Shown piece by piece: positions 46,617 to 55,426 of a DNA stretch of 64,000 nt. The number at the start of each line of letters is the position of its first letter. The first letter of the stretch is position 1. The translations under genes and the position numbers were made by a program. The notes below the pieces were generated by a model. The model saw nothing but the letters and a program-made list of their open reading frames with translations, was not told the DNA's origin and did not search any database. Origin of the DNA: Bacillus sp. 103mf (GTDB lineage Bacteria; Bacillota; Bacilli; Bacillales; Bacillaceae_G); contig NZ_FPAF01000001.1 in NCBI RefSeq assembly GCF_900116295.1, positions 744,001 to 808,000 of the forward strand, written 5' to 3'.

Positions 46617-47540
46617 ATGGCAGAAGAGACAAAACAAATCTACGGCGGTCAAGCGGTAGTAGAAGGAGTTATGTTTGGCGGTAGAGAATATACTGTTACA
46701 GCGATTCGTCGTAAAGATAAATCTATCGAATTTTATCGATTACCTCGCGTTCGTAATAAAGTATCATCTATGTTTAAAAAAATTCCATTTCTACGCGGAA
46801 TCGCGGCAATTATTGATGCGAGTGCAAACGGAGCAAAACATTTAAATTTTGCCTCAGAACGCTTTGATGTAGATCCTTCAGAGGATGCACAATTCGCACA
46901 AAAAAAAGAAGAACAGTCGAAGTTAACGATGATACTTAGCGTTGCAGCAGTCGGTGTTTTATCCTTTATCTTTGGAAAAGTGATTTTCACGGCAGTTCCT
47001 GCAATTTTAGCAGAACTAACAAGACCTGTTTTTCCATCTCATACTGGGCAAATTATCATTGAAAGTGTTATTAAACTCATGCTATTGCTTAGTTACATTT
47101 ACTTTGTTTCACTGACTCCACTTATTAAACGTGTATTTCAATATCACGGAGCAGAACATAAAGTAATTAATGCCTATGAGAACAATCTTCCATTGACAGT
47201 AAAAAACGTACAAAAGCAAACTCGTCTCCATTATCGGTGCGGTAGCAGCTTCATTTTATTTACTGTTATTATAGGGATGTTTGTATATTTTCTCGTTCCA
47301 ACCGATCCTCTTTGGGTTCGCGTTTTAAATCGTATTTTGCTCATCCCTGTAGTGCTCGGTATTTCATTTGAAGTGTTGCAATTTACAAACAGCTTACGAA
47401 GCGTTCCAGTGCTCCGCGCATTAGGATATCCTGGCCTATGGCTTCAGCTGTTAACAACGAAAGAACCAACAGATGATCAAGTTGAAGTAGCAATTGCATC
47501 ATTTGAAGAATTACTTCGTCTAGAAGGAAAACAACAATAA
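46617..47540 (+). CDS. yqhQ: DUF1385 membrane protein YqhQ
   Basis: The 307-residue protein carries the DUF1385 signature: YGGQAVVEGVMFGGREY at the N-terminus and FQYHGAEHKVINAYEN near 178. It has four to five transmembrane helices between about 100 and 265. Its role is unknown (a metal-binding or enzymatic role is suggested by the conserved His/Glu, inference). The frame opens at 46533; ATG 46617 matches the family start and has AGGTTGG upstream. Confidence 0.88.
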   Translation: MAEETKQIYGGQAVVEGVMFGGREYTVTAIRRKDKSIEFYRLPRVRNKVSSMFKKIPFLRGIAAIIDASANGAKHLNFASERFDVDPSEDAQFAQKKEEQSKLTMILSVAAVGVLSFIFGKVIFTAVPAILAELTRPVFPSHTGQIIIESVIKLMLLLSYIYFVSLTPLIKRVFQYHGAEHKVINAYENNLPLTVKNVQKQTRLHYRCGSSFILFTVIIGMFVYFLVPTDPLWVRVLNRILLIPVVLGISFEVLQFTNSLRSVPVLRALGYPGLWLQLLTTKEPTDDQVEVAIASFEELLRLEGKQQ

Positions 47541-47622
47541 CTTTTTCGTAATGTTATTCAATTCCTTAACCTTTCGTTAATAAACTAATTAAAATATCTT
47601 TCTTTTTTAGGAGGTGTTCCTT

Positions 47623-48027
47623 ATGAACGGTCGCTCATTTATGTTCGCTCTATTTGTTGTAATTGTTGGATTAGCAATATTTAACCTTGTATCATTCACA
47701 ATTGAAGATCCAATGGGAGTTGTAAAAAACATTGCGATAATGCTTATTGTTGTTGGTGTCTTTTATTTACTTTATAAAATGCTTACAAGTTCGAGCAGTT
47801 CAGCTACTAACTCACAATCTTCCTACAAACGTGCTGCGAAACAATCAAACCGAAAATATGGAAAACAAAATGTAACACCCCTAAGTAACAATCTGTTAAA
47901 GAAAAATGCTTCCGATACGAAAGGAAAGAAAGGAAATACTTCCTTCCTAAAACGAAAAAGAAAGCAATCCCATTTAACAGTCATTGAAGGTAAAAAAGGC
48001 AAAAAGAAAGACCGCGCTTCTTTTTAA
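47623..48027 (+). CDS. yqhP: SA1362/YqhP family membrane protein
   Basis: The 134-residue protein has two transmembrane helices (about 5-25 and 33-55) followed by a very basic, Ser/Lys-rich tail (60-134). It matches YqhP by position after yqhQ and general form. The frame opens at GTG 47614 inside the ribosome-binding site; ATG 47623 follows AGGAGGTG correctly. Function unknown. Confidence 0.78.
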   Translation: MNGRSFMFALFVVIVGLAIFNLVSFTIEDPMGVVKNIAIMLIVVGVFYLLYKMLTSSSSSATNSQSSYKRAAKQSNRKYGKQNVTPLSNNLLKKNASDTKGKKGNTSFLKRKRKQSHLTVIEGKKGKKKDRASF

Positions 48028-48048
48028 GAAGTGTGATCTTTCTTTTTT
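48000..48048 (+). terminator. Terminator of yqhQ-yqhP
   Basis: AAAGAAAGACC...GCTTCTT pairs imperfectly with AAGAAG...GATCTTTCTTT (48002-48045), followed by TTTTTT. It covers the yqhP stop and may also stop mntR transcription from the right. Confidence 0.75.
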
Positions 48049-48067
48049 ATTGTTGTAATATGTCCAA

Positions 48068-48514
<447 letters not shown>

Positions 48515-48610
48515 TCAGTTTATATATTCCGCACTAAGCAATCAATAAAATGATACAACAGAAAGGATATTGTGACAAGGGATAAACAAGCCCATTTTCC
48601 GCAACACACA

Positions 48611-48641
48611 AAACAACCCACGTTATATATGTGGGTTGTTT
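48611..48641. terminator. Orphan hairpin upstream of mntR
   Basis: AAACAACCCAC (48611-48621) and GTGGGTTGTTT (48631-48641) pair perfectly and have T runs on the plus side. No adjacent plus-strand gene ends here, so it may belong to a lost gene or to the inserted repeat region. Confidence 0.6.
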
Positions 48642-48648
48642 TGTGTGA

Positions 48649-48931
48649 AATATTGGTAACTACTCAGTTACTTTATGAAAAATCGACAGAAAAGCATTTT
48701 TTTAAATGGGCGAGAAGGACTGGCGATGCATAGGAACGGTCAGGTCCTTTTCCTGCCACATGCAAGGTTTGAAAACAAAAGTAGACAATAAGTGCAGGCT
48801 CCTGCCCTGTCTGCATGACAACAGTCTATATGCCAAAAAATGACTTTTCAAGTAATAGAGAGACACATCTTCACTAGAATCATACCCTTTTCTAAATTTC
48901 TAAAAGGGATAGCTGAGTAGTTACAAATATT
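48649..48931. mobile_element. Composite element bounded by 19-bp inverted repeats
   Basis: AATATT.GTAACTACTCAG at 48649-48667 and its reverse complement at 48913-48931 match at 18 of 19 positions and enclose family A copy A5. No coding sequence inside. It could be a non-autonomous element, or a hairpin whose loop was the target for A5. Confidence 0.5.
48668..48855 (+). repeat. Family A dispersed repeat, copy A5 (bcr1-like)
   Basis: It contains ATCGACAGAAAAGC at the left, AAATGGGCGAG, GATGCATAGGAACGGTCAGG, TCCTGCCACATGC, GAAAACAAAAG, and CTATATGCCAAAAAATGAC at the right. More diverged than A1-A4. Confidence 0.7.
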
Positions 48932-49063
48932 GATAAATATCATATCTAATTGTTTCTTCTAATTTCGTCACCTCATCTTTTGGATAAACATATTTTCCAA
49001 TTTCATATCGAGCTTTGTATTTGGATAACGCTGCTGGATTACTTTTTTGCTGGTTTCCAGCTT

Positions 49064-49130
49064 CAGTAACTTGCAAGGCAAGTTACTGAATGCTATACTC
49101 CAAATAACAACTACCTTGCAAGGCAAGTTA
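49064..49130 (+). promoter_or_regulatory. padR promoter with two PadR-type operators
   Basis: -35 TTGCAA (49071-49076) and -10 TATACT (49094-49099) are 17 bp apart. A dyad of ACTTGC-AAG-GCAAGT overlaps the -35, with perfect arms extending 11 bp each way over 49064-49088. A second copy with one arm mismatch lies at 49112-49130, 45 bp downstream, just before the ribosome-binding site. Repression by the encoded PadR protein is the simplest reading. Confidence 0.8.
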
Positions 49131-49148
49131 CCCGGAGGTGGTAAAGTA

Positions 49149-49466
49149 ATGCACAGTCAAATGTTAAAAGGTGTGCTGGAAGGGTGTATTTTATATATCA
49201 TTTCGCAAGAAGAAGTGTATGGGTACGAACTCAGTACGAAATTACATCAACATGGTTTTACATTCGTAAGTGAAGGGAGTATCTATCCTCTATTGTTACG
49301 TATGCAAAAAGAAAAACTCATTGAAGGCACATTGAAAGTCTCCAGCCTGGGACCGAAGCGCAAATATTATCACGTTACAAAAAAAGGCTTTGAGAAACTG
49401 GAGGAATTTAAAAAAAGCTGGGATATGGTTTCAACCACGGTAAATCAGTTATTAAAGGGAGAGTGA
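49149..49466 (+). CDS. PadR family transcriptional regulator
   Basis: The 105-residue winged-helix repressor of the short PadR type reads MLKGVLEGCILYIISQEEVYGYEL at the start, and SEGSIYPLLLRMQKEKLIEG is the recognition-helix region. It pairs with the membrane protein gene 5 bp downstream, a common layout (PadR plus DUF1129/DUF1700 protein). The frame is open upstream to 49047, but ATG 49149 has GGAGGTGG, and the upstream part covers the operators. Confidence 0.9.
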   Translation: MHSQMLKGVLEGCILYIISQEEVYGYELSTKLHQHGFTFVSEGSIYPLLLRMQKEKLIEGTLKVSSLGPKRKYYHVTKKGFEKLEEFKKSWDMVSTTVNQLLKGE

Positions 49467-49471
49467 AATGA

Positions 49472-50143
49472 ATGAAGGCGAAAGATATGATTGAGCTTAA
49501 TAATAAAAAGCGTGAGCTATTAACAGCAGAAAATGAAGCAGCTTATGGGGATATGCTTGTTTACCTTCGATTAGCTAACGTTCCAGAACAACAAGTAGAA
49601 GAACTATTACTAGAAATTTTAGATCATCTTCTTGAGGCCCAAAAAGATGGAAAAAATGCTTATGATGTTTTTGGGACTGATCTACAAAATTATTGTGACG
49701 AATTAGTTAGCGCATTACCTCGCCAAACAATGTTAGAAAATTTTTCAATCGCCGGTTTCATGGTTAGTTTACTACTCGCCATCCAGTTTGGTATAGATAC
49801 TATAGGTGCATTAGGGTTTTCTTTTGCTAAAAAACAAAACCACCTTTCTGGTGTACCATTTAGTATTCCTGGAACTTTGTTATCAATCATTATGATTGCT
49901 GGCGGCATTTTTATTATTTTATATTTGTTAAAACGTGATGCTTTTAACCAAACACTGAACTGGAAGCAAAGAATTATTTTTGGCTTAGCTTTTTCGATTC
50001 CATTTTGTTCATCTGTATTTTTTAATATTTATTTTAAAAAACAAAGCTATCTATGCTATAACTTACCGATTTGGCAAGGTGCCCTATTAACCCTTTTCTT
50101 TTACGTTTCATATAAATTTTTATATAAAACCTCAAGATTTTAA
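49472..50143 (+). CDS. Membrane protein of the PadR-linked DUF1129/DUF1700 type
   Basis: The 223-residue protein has an N-terminal soluble helical domain (1-85, with LEILDHLLEAQKDGKNAYDVFG, a pattern common to PadR-linked proteins) and four transmembrane helices (about 92-118, 132-150, 168-185 and 198-218). Target unknown. Such pairs often respond to envelope stress or regulate a membrane process, which is inference. Co-transcribed with padR. Confidence 0.7.
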   Translation: MKAKDMIELNNKKRELLTAENEAAYGDMLVYLRLANVPEQQVEELLLEILDHLLEAQKDGKNAYDVFGTDLQNYCDELVSALPRQTMLENFSIAGFMVSLLLAIQFGIDTIGALGFSFAKKQNHLSGVPFSIPGTLLSIIMIAGGIFIILYLLKRDAFNQTLNWKQRIIFGLAFSIPFCSSVFFNIYFKKQSYLCYNLPIWQGALLTLFFYVSYKFLYKTSRF

Positions 50144-50168
50144 CAGCCTATTTCACAGGCTGTTTTTC
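50139..50168 (+). terminator. Terminator of the padR operon
   Basis: AACAGCCT and AGGCTGTT form a hairpin followed by TTTTTC just after the membrane protein stop. Confidence 0.85.
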
Positions 50169-50240
50169 TTCTGTCTAATTTTACAAATTAAAAAATTTCA
50201 TAAACAAAAAAGAAAAATACAAAATAATTAAAGTAAATTG

Positions 50241-50270
50241 TTGACGTGATGCTTTTATTATCGGTATCAT
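50241..50270 (+). promoter_or_regulatory. Candidate SigA promoter
   Basis: TTGACG (50241-50246) and TATCAT (50265-50270), 18 bp apart, stand about 70 bp upstream of the hypothetical gene at 50343. Confidence 0.5.
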
Positions 50271-50342
50271 ATTTCTTCGTGAGCAATTATTTTTCGTTAT
50301 ATGGATTTTTATTGTTACTACATTTTTGAGAGGGGAAATTTG

Positions 50343-51191
50343 ATGTCACTGAAGAAGAAAACGCAAGTACGCACCGGCAAGATGGTACGTGAACTAATGT
50401 TAGCCGACGAAGATGTAAATGCTTCGCTAATTATGGTGTATAGTGAAAACGGTGTAAACGCAGAAATTAAAATCGAGGGCTTAACACCAAAATGTAACGA
50501 AGAATTATTTTTGAGCGGAAAAGTAGATTGGAACAAGAGTGTTATTTATAAAATTGTCGATTTTACTGGCAATGCTGAAGTTGGAAAAGTGACATTAAGC
50601 GCCATGAACAAAAACAATGTTTCACTGCAAATTGAACGCGTTATGTGGAGCAAAGAAACGAAAGAAGAAGTGGCAGAATTAACAGACAACACACTATCCG
50701 TTGTCGAAGCACCAACTCCAAAGAAAGAAGCAATAGTTGAAACTTCAAAAGAAGTGACACCTGTCACAAAACCAGTTGTAAATGTTGCACCTACACAGGC
50801 ATCAATTTCAAAGCCGGTGCATCCAGATCCTGTAGTGAAAACTACACCAAAACCTGTACAAAAAGAAGTAGTGGCACCAACTACAGCACAAAAAGTAGTA
50901 ACGGTGTCAACTCCAGTAGAGCCAACATCTTCGGTTAAACAACCTGCGACAAATCAACCAAATTCTGAATTACAAGAAAAATATGTTCGTCTTGTAAAAC
51001 AGGCTGTAGATGTATGTCAAGATTACGAACTTGGTATGGATGTAGACGATTCTATTGAGAACTTAAAAAATGAGTTACAAAAACAAGGAATATCGGTAGC
51101 ATTCGATGCAGAAATTATGGATGTTGTAAACCGTTTACGTTCATTAAAGAAAAAAGGTATTAAAGTGGAAAAAGTATTAAACTTATTATAA
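50343..51191 (+). CDS. Two-domain hypothetical protein with Pro/Thr/Val linker
   Basis: The 282-residue soluble protein has no signal peptide or membrane helix. Residues 1-125 form a beta-rich, charged domain (MLADEDVNASLIMVYSENG near 17). Residues 126-215 are a low-complexity linker of Pro, Thr, Val, Lys and Glu. Residues 216-282 form a helical domain (LQEKYVRLVKQAVDVCQDYE then VVNRLRSLKKKGIKVEKVL). I do not recognise a family. Strong GAGAGGGG before ATG; an upstream ATG at 50301 lacks such a site. Single gene with own promoter and terminator. Confidence 0.75.
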   Translation: MSLKKKTQVRTGKMVRELMLADEDVNASLIMVYSENGVNAEIKIEGLTPKCNEELFLSGKVDWNKSVIYKIVDFTGNAEVGKVTLSAMNKNNVSLQIERVMWSKETKEEVAELTDNTLSVVEAPTPKKEAIVETSKEVTPVTKPVVNVAPTQASISKPVHPDPVVKTTPKPVQKEVVAPTTAQKVVTVSTPVEPTSSVKQPATNQPNSELQEKYVRLVKQAVDVCQDYELGMDVDDSIENLKNELQKQGISVAFDAEIMDVVNRLRSLKKKGIKVEKVLNLL

Positions 51192-51234
51192 TAATTTAGC
51201 GCAGCTTTCCCTGCTGGGGAGCTCTCATTCATAT

Positions 51235-51270
51235 AAAAATAAGGAGATGGGTATCCATCTCCTTATTTTT
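51235..51270. terminator. Bidirectional terminator between converging genes
   Basis: A perfect 16-bp stem (51235-51250 with 51255-51270, loop GTAT) with A and T tracts serves the hypothetical gene and lipM. Confidence 0.92.
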
Positions 51271-52099
51271 TGTAATTCCATTCATCACTTTCATATTTTT
51301 CTTTTGCTAACGTTTCCACTTCATGAAGTTGTTCTTCTGTTAAATCATACGGAACAAGTTCCACATTTAACCCTTTTTCAAATCCAATATGAAATGCATT
51401 GATAAGTTGCTGAATTGTAAAAGTACGATCTGTTAATTCATTAATTGCAATTGCTTTTGAAGAGAACATTTTTTTCATGCGTTCTTTCACACGTTCATTT
51501 GGAAACAGGAACAAATCATACAGCATATCTAAGTCAATTTCTAACGGAATGGAACCATGCTGTAAAATAACACCTTTTTGCCTAGTTTGTGCACTTCCAG
51601 CAATTTTGCGTCCTTCTACAACAATTTCATACCATGACGGAGCATCAAAACAAACTGCTGAACGCGGATTTTTCAAATTTTCGCGTTCCTCAGCTGTTTT
51701 TGGTACTGCGAAATATGCTTCTAAACCTAACTCTTCAAATCCATCTAACAATCCTTGTGAAATTACGCGATATGCTTCTGTCACTGTTTTTGGCATATTT
51801 GGATGCTCTTCAGACACAATGACACTATACGTTAATTCATTATCATGAAGAACGCCTCGTCCACCTGTTTGACGACGCACAAAACCAAAACCATTTCTAT
51901 GTACTGCATCCATATCAATTTCTTTTGAAACACGCTGAAAATAACCGACTGTTAACGTCGGAACTTCCCATTCATAAAAACGAATTGTTGGCGGCAGTTT
52001 CTTTTCGCTTTGCCAATTTAATAAACATTCGTCCAACGCCATATTAAACGCCGGAGAACATTTACCGGAATTTATATAACACCATTTTTCCTTTTCCAT
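51263..52099 (-). CDS. lipM: Octanoyltransferase LipM
   Basis: The 278-residue LplA/LipB-fold enzyme moves octanoate from acyl carrier protein to GcvH, the first step of lipoate assembly in Bacillus. Lipoate is what the Bkd E2 in this window needs. Motifs: [18 protein letters not shown] near 75, catalytic Cys in [13 protein letters not shown] near 150, and [22 protein letters not shown] near 165. The frame is open to 52207, but ATG 52099 follows GAGGTGTGGG and matches the family start ([11 protein letters not shown]). Confidence 0.93.
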   Translation of the reverse strand: MEKEKWCYINSGKCSPAFNMALDECLLNWQSEKKLPPTIRFYEWEVPTLTVGYFQRVSKEIDMDAVHRNGFGFVRRQTGGRGVLHDNELTYSVIVSEEHPNMPKTVTEAYRVISQGLLDGFEELGLEAYFAVPKTAEERENLKNPRSAVCFDAPSWYEIVVEGRKIAGSAQTRQKGVILQHGSIPLEIDLDMLYDLFLFPNERVKERMKKMFSSKAIAINELTDRTFTIQQLINAFHIGFEKGLNVELVPYDLTEEQLHEVETLAKEKYESDEWNYKK

Positions 52100-52266
52100 C
52101 CCACACCTCATATAACTAATTTTTCTCACATTCTCTAGTCTATCAAATTCGACAAAATTTGTGAAAGAATACGAAATTTCTTCTAATACAAAATGAACTT
52201 GTTGCATAAATACATATGGGCATTATAATATGGAAAGTAGGATGAGAAAAAGGGAGCGATATAATC

Positions 52267-52656
52267 GTGTCAACAAATGTTATTATTTTACTAGCCATAG
52301 CTGCAGGAATCATCGGCTATTCTGTATGGATGTATTTCTATCAGAAAAAATTAATTAAAACACTTTCAGAAGAAGAATTTCGCGCTGGTTACCGTAAAGC
52401 ACAGCTTATCGATATTCGTGAAGCGGACGAATATAATGCTGGTCACATTTTAGGAGCGCGCAATATTCCAATTTCACAAATACGTCTTCGTTACAAAGAA
52501 CTACGTACTGATCAACCAATTTATATGTATTGCCAAAACGGTTTCCGAACAGGCCGCGCAGCACAATTCTTAAAAAAACACGGCTATAAAGAATTTTATC
52601 AATTACAAGGCGGCTTTAAAACTTGGTCTGGTAAAGTGAAAAAGAAAAACTCATAA
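52267..52656 (+). CDS. yqhL: Membrane-anchored rhodanese-like protein YqhL
   Basis: The 129-residue protein has one N-terminal transmembrane helix (5-24) and a rhodanese domain (35-125) with the active-site loop YCQNGFRTGRA holding the persulfide-forming Cys near 94. The family moves sulfane sulfur; the substrate is unknown. GTG start with AAAGGGAG upstream. Divergent from lipM, as in B. subtilis. Confidence 0.88.
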   Translation: MSTNVIILLAIAAGIIGYSVWMYFYQKKLIKTLSEEEFRAGYRKAQLIDIREADEYNAGHILGARNIPISQIRLRYKELRTDQPIYMYCQNGFRTGRAAQFLKKHGYKEFYQLQGGFKTWSGKVKKKNS

Positions 52657-52657
52657 T

Positions 52658-52694
52658 AAAATAGCTAGCTTGCCCTACACAAGCTAGCTATTGC
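52658..52694. terminator. Bidirectional terminator after yqhL
   Basis: AATAGCTAGCTT (52660-52671) and AAGCTAGCTATT (52681-52692) pair perfectly, overlapping the last codon of the opposing lipoprotein gene. Confidence 0.85.
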
Positions 52695-53248
52695 ATTTTA
52701 TTAGCAATATACACCAAATTTTGTTTGACATCTTCACTATTTTGATCACGAACATTTCGATAAAGCAACTGATACTCCACACTCTTTTCTTTCCATGTGA
52801 GAGTCGCCATATCTTCTCCGTCCATTTTTTCGTCACTATTTTTAAAATAGGCTGTTATACCATTTGCAAGCTTTACTTTCTCCTGAAAACGATTTTGTTC
52901 TACGATAAAAGGAAAATTGTACGAAAAGTTTGCAACTGTTAATTCAATATAATCTCGCATGCCTTTTTCTTGACGTTCATATTTAATATCAAGAACAATC
53001 CGCTTATCTCCCATTTTTCGAACTACTGCTTTTGGATTATCTGTTGATGCATATGGTAAAAATGATGGTGTGTAAAAAGAAAAAGGAAGAACATTTTTTA
53101 CAGCCTGTACCGGTATTGGATCAGACATCATATCTTCACTTGCCTCTAAATCTGCTGCAAACTTTTTTTCTTCTACCATTGTTTGCTGAAAAGAACATGC
53201 ACTTAACACCATACTAGAAAATACGAAACATATCATCCGTTTTTTCAA
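52688..53248 (-). CDS. Putative lipoprotein
   Basis: About 186 residues with a signal peptide and lipobox (VLSAC, Cys at about residue 18) followed by a beta-rich extracytoplasmic domain containing LPFSFYTPSFLPY and VANFSYNFPFIVEQN. It resembles the C-terminal part of DUF4367-type proteins, loosely. Start: the frame opens at 53272; TTG 53248 follows GAAAGGGCGG and fits a normal signal peptide. ATG 53236 is a second option. Function unknown. Confidence 0.7.
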   Translation of the reverse strand: MKKRMICFVFSSMVLSACSFQQTMVEEKKFAADLEASEDMMSDPIPVQAVKNVLPFSFYTPSFLPYASTDNPKAVVRKMGDKRIVLDIKYERQEKGMRDYIELTVANFSYNFPFIVEQNRFQEKVKLANGITAYFKNSDEKMDGEDMATLTWKEKSVEYQLLYRNVRDQNSEDVKQNLVYIANKMQ

Positions 53249-53441
53249 CGTGTATCCGCCCTTTCTCAACATTCTCTTTTCAGGCTTTCGTATGTTATGT
53301 TCATATTCTCTATTTCTTACTGTTCCACCTTTGAAAACTTTCCTCGTTTATCTCACACAATTTGACAAAAACGCTTTCCCTATTCTCACGCCGAATAAAA
53401 TCGTTACGCGAATAGCAAAAGCGTCATTAACAAGATAGAAT

Positions 53442-53457
53442 ATGAAACGCTTTTCAT
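53442..53457. promoter_or_regulatory. LacI-type operator upstream of the regulator gene
   Basis: ATGAAACGCTTTTCAT is a near-perfect palindrome (7 of 8 pairs) with a central CG-like step, typical of LacI/CcpA-family sites. A TATAAT lies nearby at about 53486. Autoregulation by the adjacent LacI protein, or control by CcpA, are both possible. Confidence 0.5.
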
Positions 53458-53508
53458 GTCAAGAGTTTCACAAGATTTTCTTGTATAATAAAAATAGAGG
53501 TGAAACAT

Positions 53509-54486
53509 ATGGTAAATATAAAACAAATCGCGAAAACGGCTGGGGTCTCTGTTACGACTGTTTCACGCGTCTTAAATGACCATCCATATGTCAGTGAGGA
53601 AAAACGAAAACGCGTCCTAGAAACTGTTGAAGAATTGAACTACGCGAAAAATGTAAATGCGGTTCATCTTCTAAAAGGAAAAACACATACAATTGGTGTC
53701 ATGCTTCCTTTTATTAATCTACCGTACTTTAGTACAATTATTGAAGGTATCGGAACGAAAGCACTTGAAGCCGGATACCGCATTACTCTCTGTCAAACAA
53801 ACTACGATAGCATGGAAGAAATGCGTGTCCTCGAAATGATGAAAATGAAACAATTTGATGGCATGATTATTTGCTCCCGAGCGAGTTCATGGGAAGCCAT
53901 TGAACATTACGCGAAATTTTCGCCTATCATTTCGTGTGAAAAACTGCTGCATCCTCTTATATCTTCTGTCTATGTGAATCATTATGATGGCTTTCGGATT
54001 GGAACAGAATATTTATTACAAAACGGACACGAACACATTGGATTTTGTTTAGCACGTAAAAAAAGCGTGAGTACAAAGCAGCGTGAGCAAGCATTCTTTG
54101 ATACGCTTCATGCAGCAGGTAAACACTCGCAAACAGACTGGCAGTTTTATCAATGCTACAATATTCAAGACGGTGCGAATGTCATTCAAAGCATACTAGC
54201 GATGAAAAATCGCCCTACCGCTCTTTTTGCTGCAAGCGATCAAGTTGCTTCTGGATTATTAACGGAAGCAAAAAAACAAGGCTTGCGAGTACCAGAAGAT
54301 TTAGCGATTTTAGGATTTGATAACCATCCTATTTCTGAAGCATTAGAGATCACAACGATTGAACATCCAGGCTTAGCAATGGGGAATCGTGCTTTTTCAC
54401 TCTTTTATGAACAAATACAACAAGAACAAATTACAGGGACTTCTGAAGAGTTACCGTTTCGTCTCATTGAACGTGGAACAGTATAA
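53509..54486 (+). CDS. LacI family transcriptional regulator
   Basis: The 325-residue regulator has an N-terminal LacI helix-turn-helix (IKQIAKTAGVSVTTVSRVLNDHPYVSEEKR in outline, residues 3-30), the hinge with YAKNVNAVHLLKGK, and a periplasmic-binding-like sensor domain (60-325; GVMLPFINLPYFSTIIEGI, GFDNHPISEA). The ligand is probably a sugar but none of the neighbours is a sugar gene, so the regulon is unlinked. ATG 53509 has AGAGGTGAA upstream; GTG 53500 is less likely. Confidence 0.9.
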   Translation: MVNIKQIAKTAGVSVTTVSRVLNDHPYVSEEKRKRVLETVEELNYAKNVNAVHLLKGKTHTIGVMLPFINLPYFSTIIEGIGTKALEAGYRITLCQTNYDSMEEMRVLEMMKMKQFDGMIICSRASSWEAIEHYAKFSPIISCEKLLHPLISSVYVNHYDGFRIGTEYLLQNGHEHIGFCLARKKSVSTKQREQAFFDTLHAAGKHSQTDWQFYQCYNIQDGANVIQSILAMKNRPTALFAASDQVASGLLTEAKKQGLRVPEDLAILGFDNHPISEALEITTIEHPGLAMGNRAFSLFYEQIQQEQITGTSEELPFRLIERGTV

Positions 54487-54511
54487 AAGCTCCTATTACT
54501 GGAGCTTTTTT
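54485..54511 (+). terminator. Terminator of the lacI-type gene
   Basis: AAAAGCTCC and GGAGCTTTT pair around TATTACT, followed by T residues, directly after the stop. Confidence 0.88.
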
Positions 54512-54706
54512 ATATAAATCCAAATTAAAAACCGGCATAAAACCATTCTTTTTCAGTGGTCGAGAGCATCTAGCTATGCACAGAAGCGGTCAGGGCCTTT
54601 TTCTGCCACTTGCGAAGTTCAAACAAAAGGAGAAAGCAAGTGCAGGCCCCTTTTGTTTCTGTATAGTTGCAATCTATATGTCGAAAAATTAAAATGGATT
54701 CATATA
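54511..54706 (+). repeat. Family A dispersed repeat, copy A6 (bcr1-like)
   Basis: Complete-looking copy: TATATAAATCCA, AATTAAAAACCGGCATAAAA at the left and CTATATGTCGAAAAATT, AAAATGGATTCATATA at the right. The ends are clearly inverted relative to each other. The core has GGTCGAGAGCATCTAGC and GCACAGAAGCGGTCAGGGCC. Confidence 0.8.
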
Positions 54707-54725
54707 GTTCATATAATTGCCCTTG

Positions 54726-54779
54726 TTGACTATATCCTTTTTTTATCCTATACTTTAACTAACGAACGATAGGTAGGGG
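54726..54779 (+). promoter_or_regulatory. Promoter and candidate operator of the tetR-SMR operon
   Basis: TTGACT (54726-54731) and TATACT (54749-54754), 17 bp apart, give a strong SigA promoter. CTAACGAACGATAG just downstream (about 54759-54772) is a partial palindrome (10 of 14 positions) that could bind the TetR protein. Confidence 0.65.
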
Positions 54780-54785
54780 ATGAGA

Positions 54786-55361
54786 ATGACAGCAAACCGT
54801 ATTAAATCTGTAGCACTTTCACACTTTGCACGCTATGGCTATGAAGGAACTTCATTAGCCAACATTGCCGGGGAGGTTGGAATTAAAAAACCATCCATAT
54901 ATGCACACTTTAAAGGAAAAGAAGAGCTATATTTTATTTGCTTAGAAGAATCTTTACAAAAGGATCTTGTATTCTTTAAACAGTATGTGAAGAATTCAGA
55001 AGAAACTCCATTTGGAGACTTTTTATTTCATCTTCTTAAAGATTATGGTCATCGCTTTCAAGAAAGTATTGAAACAATGTTTTGGCTGCGCACTTCGTTT
55101 TTTCCACCAGATGCCTTTCGTGAGCAAATTGTCGAAAAAGCAAATGCATACATTGAAAGCATCGGACAGCTTTTAGTACCTATATTTGAACAGGCACAAG
55201 AAAAGAAAGAACTTTGTAGTATTGAAGTAACAGAAGCTGTTTCAGCTTATTTATGTTTAATGGATGGATTAATGGTTGAATTTTTATTTGCTGGGATACA
55301 ACCATTTGAAAATCGATTACACGCATCTTGGAAAATATTTTGGCGCGGATTGTCAAGCTGA
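54786..55361 (+). CDS. TetR/AcrR family transcriptional regulator
   Basis: The 191-residue regulator has an N-terminal helix-turn-helix (about 7-50; RIKSVALSHFARYGYEGTSLANIAGE, then KKPSIYAHFKGKEELYF) and a variable ligand-binding domain. It precedes the two SMR genes on the same strand and most likely controls them in response to a cationic compound. Start: ATG 54786 with GGTAGGGG at proper distance rather than ATG 54780. Confidence 0.88.
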   Translation: MTANRIKSVALSHFARYGYEGTSLANIAGEVGIKKPSIYAHFKGKEELYFICLEESLQKDLVFFKQYVKNSEETPFGDFLFHLLKDYGHRFQESIETMFWLRTSFFPPDAFREQIVEKANAYIESIGQLLVPIFEQAQEKKELCSIEVTEAVSAYLCLMDGLMVEFLFAGIQPFENRLHASWKIFWRGLSS

Positions 55362-55396
55362 CGGATTGCACACGCAATACGTCATTTTCTTGCCCC
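55359..55396 (+). terminator. Hairpin between tetR and the SMR genes
   Basis: TGACG pairs with CGTCA and, inside, ATTGC pairs with GCAAT (loop ACAC), beginning at the tetR stop codon and followed by TTTTCTTG. It looks like a weak terminator that could lower expression of the exporter genes relative to the regulator. Confidence 0.55.
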
Positions 55397-55426
55397 GGGC
55401 CTAACGACTGGTAGGAAGGAGAATAA

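Noticed and set aside
55362-55426. Possible guanidine riboswitch before the SMR genes
   Set aside because: SMR genes are often under guanidine riboswitches, but the gap is only 65 nt and has no match to the motifs I know; the hairpin at the tetR stop looks like a weak terminator.
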